In this document: positions 59,602-64,000 of the stretch, piece by piece | Position numbering within the stretch: the stretch's first letter is position 1 | Layout of the letters: every line of letters starts with the position of its first letter | Origin: an uncultured Draconibacterium sp. | GTDB lineage: Bacteria > Bacteroidota > Bacteroidia > Bacteroidales > Prolixibacteraceae | Direction: 5' to 3' | Assembly (NCBI RefSeq): GCF_963674925.1 | Contig: NZ_OY771647.1 | Span: forward strand, 1,317,501 to 1,381,500 | DNA: 64,000 bases | The notes under the pieces: model-generated | What the model was told of the DNA's origin: nothing | The model's database searches: none | What the model saw: only the letters and a program-made list of their open reading frames with translations | Position numbers and translations under genes: made by a program

Positions 59602-60600
59602 TTATTTCGGATCGTAAGCCCATCTTAAATAAGTGCTTCCCCAGGTAAATCCGGCACCAAAAGCAGCGAGAATAATGTTGTCGCCTTTTTTCAGTTGTTT
59701 TTCGTAATCCCACAAACAAAGCGGGATTGTAGCCGCCGTGGTATTCCCGTATTTGCGGATATTAATCATTACCTGGTCTTTGCTGATTCCCATTCGGCGG
59801 GCAGTAGCTTCAATAATGCGCATGTTGGCCTGATGCGGAACAAGCCACGCAACATCTTCGGAACTGATGTTGTGCTTTTCCATAATTTCAACTGCCACGT
59901 CGGCCATGCTCGATACGGCAGCTTTAAAAACAGCTTGTCCTTCCTGGTATAAATAGTGTTCTTTGTTTTTTACGGTTTCCTCCGAGGCCGGTTTTAACGA
60001 TCCGCCTGCTTTTATGTGCAGGTGATGACGTCCCAAACCGTCAACGCGGTTAATGTAGTCGATAACACCAACATCTTCGGTACTTGGTTCAACCAATACG
60101 GCAGCTGCACCATCGCCAAAAAGCGGGCAGGTGGTACGATCCTCGTAATTTATAATAGACGACATTTTTTCGGCGGCAACTATTACTACTTTCTTATAGC
60201 GGCCCGATTCGATAAACTGTGTTGCTGTTGACAGCGAAAAAATAAATCCTGAGCATGCAGCATTTAAATCGAAACTCCAGGCGTTGTGAATATTTGTTTT
60301 GTGAGCAATAATATTGGCTGTTGCCGGAAGGTTCATGTCGGGTGTAATGGTAGCACAAATCAACATGTCAACTTCTTCGGGTGCTGTGCCGGTTTTTTCC
60401 AGCAAATTCTCCACTGCCCTTGCTCCCATGTCACTGGTTGCTTTTCCTTCTTCCTTTAAAATCCTTCGCTCTTTGATCCCGATTCGCTGCATGATCCACT
60501 CGTCAGTCGTGTCAACCATTTTGCTGATTTCTTCGTTTGTTAACCGGTATTCCGGGAGATAGGCTCCAACTCCTGTAATTGCTGCCCTGATGTTAGCCAT
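59602..60600 (-). CDS. fabH: 3-oxoacyl-ACP synthase III
   Basis: Starts fatty-acid synthesis by condensing an acyl-CoA with malonyl-ACP. 332 aa. The catalytic triad is visible: Cys116 (LNAACSGF), His in VPHQANMRII and Asn in YGNTTAATIP. A TTTG lies 4 bases before the ATG within TAGTATTTG, one base off the -7 consensus. The usual yceD-rpmF-plsX-fabH order is interrupted: plsX is absent and a terminator separates rpmF from fabH. Confidence 0.94.
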   Translation of the reverse strand: MANIRAAITGVGAYLPEYRLTNEEISKMVDTTDEWIMQRIGIKERRILKEEGKATSDMGARAVENLLEKTGTAPEEVDMLICATITPDMNLPATANIIAHKTNIHNAWSFDLNAACSGFIFSLSTATQFIESGRYKKVVIVAAEKMSSIINYEDRTTCPLFGDGAAAVLVEPSTEDVGVIDYINRVDGLGRHHLHIKAGGSLKPASEETVKNKEHYLYQEGQAVFKAAVSSMADVAVEIMEKHNISSEDVAWLVPHQANMRIIEATARRMGISKDQVMINIRKYGNTTAATIPLCLWDYEKQLKKGDNIILAAFGAGFTWGSTYLRWAYDPK

Positions 60601-60803
60601 TGTTCAAATACTAATTTTTGTTTACTGAAAATAAAAGTTCTGGTCTTTTTTTACCGGGGTTAAATGTAGAGCGATTTAGAGGAGACAGCAAACAAATGCC
60701 AACAGATATGGTGTGGGAAGGTGAAAAAATGTTCTTTATGGCAGAACAATTTATAACATCGTTCGAAAAATCAGAAAATGAGAAATGCGAGTGTGTGTTC
60801 ACA

Positions 60804-60841
60804 AAAAATCCATCTTCGGAACTTACCAAAGATGGATTTTT
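60804..60841. terminator. Terminator between rpmF and fabH
   Basis: AAAAATCCATCTT (60804-60816) pairs perfectly with AAGATGGATTTTT (60829-60841). It lies 37 bases after the rpmF stop and ends the yceD-rpmF transcript. The rest of the 60601-60877 gap has no gene I can support. Confidence 0.8.
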
Positions 60842-60877
60842 GTTAGTTAAATCCGGAGATTCCGGATGCTTATTTAA

Positions 60878-61063
60878 CTATAATGCAATTTCTTTTTCAA
60901 TTACTTGTTTTCCTCTGTAGTAACCACATTCAGGACATACTGTGTGGTATTTTACAGTTGTTCCACAGTTTGAGCAAGTAGCCAGAGTAGGTGCAACTGC
61001 TTTGTAATGCGTACGTCTTTTATCCCTTCTAGCTTTCGATGTTTTATGCTTTGGATGTGCCAT
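60878..61063 (-). CDS. rpmF: Ribosomal protein L32
   Basis: 61 aa. The start AHPKHKTSKARRDKRRTH and the zinc-binding CSNCGTTVKYHTVCPECGYYRG (two CxxC pairs) are diagnostic. It follows yceD by 12 bases, the conserved bacterial pair. Confidence 0.97.
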   Translation of the reverse strand: MAHPKHKTSKARRDKRRTHYKAVAPTLATCSNCGTTVKYHTVCPECGYYRGKQVIEKEIAL

Positions 61064-61075
61064 TGTTATGTATTT

Positions 61076-61618
61076 TTAATTATTATTCTTTAAATTTTTT
61101 AATGCAGCCCAGCGCGGATCAATTTCTTCTTCTTCATCGTCGTCCGCTTCAAACTGCGTAATATTGTTTAATCTGTCAATCATTTCCTGGTTACAGCTGT
61201 TTTTTCCGCTTTCATCCGGATGAACATGCCGCAACGGAATACTCAGTGTAACGTATTCGTATATAATTTGAGCCAGGCTGATGGCGTGTTCTTCGGGTAA
61301 AACCCAGATAACATTGTCGCCTTCTTCAAACTCATCTTCTTCGCCAAATTTTACAAATAATTCGGTTTCTAAAGACACGTCTTGGTGGTAGTTGTCGAGA
61401 CAGCGGTCGCATACAAGCTCTAACCATCCCTCGAGTGCAAAGCTTAATTTCAGAAATGCACTTCGTTTTTCAAGTTTAACGTTTACGTTAACTTCCCCGT
61501 TGTCAACCAGGCTCTCCTCAAAATGCTCAAAGAACTTATCGTTTACCTCAAATTGGTAATCGTGCAGGCCTTCTTTAAGACCTTTAAACTCAATATTATA
61601 TTTGCTTTTCCAGCTCAC
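61076..61618 (-). CDS. yceD: YceD/DUF177 protein
   Basis: 180 aa. The segment LELVCDRCLDNYHQDVSLETELFVKF is the DUF177 signature (CxxC with following acidic strands), and YEYVTLSIPLRHVHPD follows. Members are linked to 23S rRNA maturation or L32 accumulation in plants and bacteria. The start is GTG at 61618; a TACTTTTG box lies 19 bases upstream. Confidence 0.87.
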   Translation of the reverse strand: MSWKSKYNIEFKGLKEGLHDYQFEVNDKFFEHFEESLVDNGEVNVNVKLEKRSAFLKLSFALEGWLELVCDRCLDNYHQDVSLETELFVKFGEEDEFEEGDNVIWVLPEEHAISLAQIIYEYVTLSIPLRHVHPDESGKNSCNQEMIDRLNNITQFEADDDEEEEIDPRWAALKNLKNNN

Positions 61619-61637
61619 GATTCCAAAAAAGTGGATG

Positions 61638-61645
61638 CAAAAGTA
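61638..61645 (-). promoter_or_regulatory. -7 box of yceD-rpmF
   Basis: TACTTTTG on the minus strand fits TAnnTTTG, 19 bases before the GTG start at 61618, which supports that start. Confidence 0.4.
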
Positions 61646-61785
61646 TAAATTTTTTATTAACAGATAAAGAAATCGTTGAAATATTTCAAAATTCTTTCCA
61701 AATCAAAACAGTTAAATCTGAGCCATTTGCATAAGCGATAAGTTCGTTGATTGAACACAGCGGGGTTGAACTTTGGGTTTTGTTT

Positions 61786-62967
61786 TTATTTGTTCAGAAT
61801 AATTCTGAATGTGGTTCCCTTTCCCATTTCCGACGATTTGATAAAAATTTTGCCCTTGTGGTAGATCTCAACAATACGTTTTGCCAACGAAAGGCCTAAT
61901 CCCCAGCCACGTTTTTTGGTTGAGAACCCGGGGTGGAAAATTGATTTCTGATGGTTTTTAGAAATACCGCAACCGGTGTCGGTAAGGTCGATACTTACCT
62001 GTTTTTCTTTTTCTTTCACATGGATAGAGATAGTGCCGTGATTGCTCATTGCATCGATGGCATTTTTGCATAAATTTTCAATTACCCACGAGAACAGAGC
62101 GGCATTTAGTGGTGTTTCAATATAGGCGTTGGGATCGTAATTCAGTTCAAACTTTACCTTATCCGACGAACGTCGTTCCAGGTACGAAACGGCCGAATTT
62201 AGTACTTCGATAAGGTTAACGCGTAGCAGTTCCGGTTTTGATCCGATTTTTGAAAAACGTTCGGTAATTCGTTCCAGTCGCGAAGTGTCTTGCTCCAGTT
62301 CTTTAATCAGATTTGGGTCAACATCTTTCAACTTTAACAGTTCGATCCAGGCCATTAGCGAAGATATAGGAGTGCCAAGTTGGTGCGCTGTTTCTTTCGA
62401 CATGCCAACCCACACCTGGTTTTGTTCGGCACGGTTGGTAGCCACAAACGCAAAATAGGCAACCAGAATAAATATCATAATAACCGCAAGTTGTATAACC
62501 GGATACAACTGCAGGTTTCGCAGAATTGTTGATTCGCGGTAGTACAACATCAGTTTATAACCGTCGCCTAAATCGATTGGAATTGGTGCTGCATAATCCT
62601 GCATTTTTTTTAGTTCGCGCTGCAGTACTTCTTCTTTTCGGTCTTCTCGGTAGGCAATATTTCGGTCGGTATTAAAAGTTCCGTCAGGATTTAATATCAG
62701 GATGGGAATCGTTGTGTTTTTCTCGCTAACCATACCCAGAAACTGAAGATAGCGTGTCTGAAGCTGAGCCATTTCAGGAGTGGTGATTTCGATGGTAGCA
62801 TTATTAATTCCCTTTATCGCATCGGCCCAGATTTCAACCTTGTTGCGTTCTTCGTTGGCCATTTTCTTCGTTAGCCAGTTGGTGTATAGAATTGATGCTA
62901 CTCCGATAAGTATAGCAAAGATGAGCAGTAAAATTTTTCCCCGTCGTCTTTTTAGATAAATGTCCAA
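61786..62967 (-). CDS. Membrane sensor histidine kinase (possible PorY)
   Basis: 393 aa. TM1 is about 11-30 and TM2 about 155-177, enclosing a periplasmic sensor of about 120 residues. The dimerisation/phosphoacceptor helix carries His195 in KETAHQLGTPISSL, with no HAMP domain between TM2 and H-box. The ATPase domain has WVIENLCKNAIDAM (N box), DTGCGI (G1) and KRGWGLGLSLAKRIVE (G2). No response regulator is adjacent. Orphan kinases of this shape include PorY, partner of PorX, whose gene is in this window at 34.6 kb; the pairing is a guess. The start is TTG at 62967, which yields the familiar basic N-terminus before TM1. Confidence 0.85.
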   Translation of the reverse strand: MDIYLKRRRGKILLLIFAILIGVASILYTNWLTKKMANEERNKVEIWADAIKGINNATIEITTPEMAQLQTRYLQFLGMVSEKNTTIPILILNPDGTFNTDRNIAYREDRKEEVLQRELKKMQDYAAPIPIDLGDGYKLMLYYRESTILRNLQLYPVIQLAVIMIFILVAYFAFVATNRAEQNQVWVGMSKETAHQLGTPISSLMAWIELLKLKDVDPNLIKELEQDTSRLERITERFSKIGSKPELLRVNLIEVLNSAVSYLERRSSDKVKFELNYDPNAYIETPLNAALFSWVIENLCKNAIDAMSNHGTISIHVKEKEKQVSIDLTDTGCGISKNHQKSIFHPGFSTKKRGWGLGLSLAKRIVEIYHKGKIFIKSSEMGKGTTFRIILNK

Positions 62968-63076
62968 TGCAAATGGTTTTTAAGTACATTCTTCAGAACG
63001 ACTTAAAGATAAAAATATTATATCGATAACTGAATGCCGGAATAAAGGAATAATAGAGTGATCGGGTATTTACTGT

Positions 63077-64000
63077 TTAAACGATTTTTGTTTTGCCAAC
63101 TAATTCCCTTACGGTTTTAACAATACCTTGAGTATCGATGCCACATTCGTGGTAGAGTTCCTCGGGTGTTCCGTGTTCGATAAACTTATCAGGAATTCCA
63201 AGTATTTTGATTTTATTGCTGAAGCCTTTTTCGGCCATAAATTCGAGAATTGCACTTCCGAAGCCACCCTGAATGCTGCCGTCTTCGATGGTTACAATCT
63301 GATCGAAATTCTGCATGATTTCGGTAAGCATTTCAGTGTCGAGTGGTTTTACAAAACGCATATCGTAGTGAGCTGCTGAAATATCGCTGTTGGCCAGGAT
63401 TTTTACTGCACGTTGGGCAAAGATTCCGGACTTTCCAATCGACAACAAGGCAATGTCGCTGCCATCGTTTAATTTTCGGCCTTTACCAATTTCAATTTTT
63501 TCAAATTCCTTTTGCCAGTCGGCAATTATGCCGCAACCACGAGGGTAGCGGATTGAAAATGGCTGATTAATCTCATCCAACTGCGCCGTGTACATCAGGT
63601 TGCGCAACTCAATCTCGTCCATTGGAGCCGATACAATCATATTCGGAACAGAACGCATATAGGCAATATCAAAAACACCATGGTGTGTTGGTCCGTCTTC
63701 TCCTACCAGTCCGCCACGGTCGAGACAGAAAATTACGGGTAATTTCTGGATGGCCACATCGTGTATCACCTGGTCGTAGGCACGCTGCATAAATGTAGAG
63801 TAGATATTACAAAACGGAACCATACCTTGCGCGGCAAGTCCCGCCGAAAAAGTAACGGCGTGTTGTTCGGCAATTCCTACATCAAATGCACGATCCGGCA
63901 TCTGTTCTATCATTTTATTCATAGAGCAACCGGTGGGCATGGCGGGTGTTATCCCCACAATTTTATCGTTTTTTTCAGCCAGCTCAAGCAAAGTATCTCC
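63077..64000 (-). CDS. dxs: 1-deoxy-D-xylulose-5-phosphate synthase (C-terminal half)
   Basis: Thiamine-diphosphate enzyme that condenses pyruvate and glyceraldehyde 3-phosphate, the first step of the MEP pathway. The frame is open to the right edge, so only the last 307 or so codons are present. FDVGIAEQHAVTFSAGLA (with the conserved Glu of the pyrimidine site), FCLDRGGLVGEDGPTHHG, MRSVPNMIVSAP and RYPRGCG are family motifs; the transketolase C-terminal domain follows. The 5' part lies outside the window. Confidence 0.95.
   Translation of the reverse strand, partial: GDTLLELAEKNDKIVGITPAMPTGCSMNKMIEQMPDRAFDVGIAEQHAVTFSAGLAAQGMVPFCNIYSTFMQRAYDQVIHDVAIQKLPVIFCLDRGGLVGEDGPTHHGVFDIAYMRSVPNMIVSAPMDEIELRNLMYTAQLDEINQPFSIRYPRGCGIIADWQKEFEKIEIGKGRKLNDGSDIALLSIGKSGIFAQRAVKILANSDISAAHYDMRFVKPLDTEMLTEIMQNFDQIVTIEDGSIQGGFGSAILEFMAEKGFSNKIKILGIPDKFIEHGTPEELYHECGIDTQGIVKTVRELVGKTKIV

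Noticed and set aside
60618..60920. 100-aa plus-strand frame between fabH and rpmF
   Set aside because: It runs through the terminator at 60804-60841 and into rpmF on the opposite strand, with no family resemblance.

Overview
The window looks like one chromosomal segment of a Bacteroidota bacterium, most likely a free-living or marine member of the Marinilabiliales (Prolixibacteraceae-like). The evidence is type IX secretion and gliding genes (gldH, a sprE/porW-type TPR lipoprotein, porX), Bacteroidota-type promoter boxes (TAnnTTTG), an AtpB with a long exported N-terminus, a bactofilin-atpZ-atpI-atpB...atpG operon, and intergenic DNA built from short palindromic repeat families. The species assignment is inference. 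There is no prophage, plasmid or CRISPR array and no intact transposase.

Layout. 1-2.7 kb: 3' end of riboflavin synthase, a tightly packed pterin operon (folM-like, folX-like, folK) and a HAD sugar-phosphate phosphatase/mutase. 2.8-4.5 kb: tryptophanase with a long structured leader. 4.5-13.3 kb: the most unusual block, a membrane-spanning SARP-type regulator with a PLC-like/LamG ectodomain, divergent from a co-directional run encoding a tetrahaem cytochrome fused to a SUMF1 domain, an exported Gfo/Idh/MocA oxidoreductase, a GT2 glycosyltransferase, a GT-C-like membrane protein with TPRs, and a tiny membrane protein. 13.5-23.2 kb: DUF4143 ATPase with repeated operator-like boxes, gltX, kbl, a secreted hypothetical, a GH2 beta-mannosidase, a DUF2892 protein, a multibranched inverted-repeat element and pgk. 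23.7-36.1 kb: holB, ricT (PSP1), gldH, trmB, a four-helix-bundle gene inside a 93-bp repeat array, an alkyltransferase-like protein, mrp, sprE/porW and porX. 36.3-48.6 kb: DUF89, mlaF-mlaE, manC, a tetR-tolC-adaptor-RND efflux operon, ispD and DUF2461. 48.8-53.1 kb: an outer-membrane-type DUF5020 protein with a purine permease, tRNA-Val, a tandem NTF2-like secreted protein and an exported ThuA protein. 53.1-59.5 kb: ATP synthase operon (a, c, b, delta, alpha, gamma; beta and epsilon are not here). 59.6-64 kb: fabH, rpmF, yceD, a histidine kinase that could be PorY, and the 3' part of dxs.

How genes work together. SprE/PorW and PorX (perhaps with the kinase at 61.8 kb) belong to the type IX secretion/gliding system with GldH. 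Dxs and IspD are two steps of the MEP isoprenoid pathway. FolM, FolX and FolK act on pterins. The DUF5020 protein and the NCS2 permease could form an outer/inner membrane nucleobase import pair. The redox/glycosyl block at 7-13 kb has no function I can name with confidence.

Best candidates for something undescribed: the nested multi-helix element at 21685-21960, the tetrahaem-SUMF1 / exported oxidoreductase / membrane-SARP locus, the four-helix-bundle gene embedded in its own repeat array, and three genes whose start codon lies exactly 4 nt after an identical TATTTTTG box.
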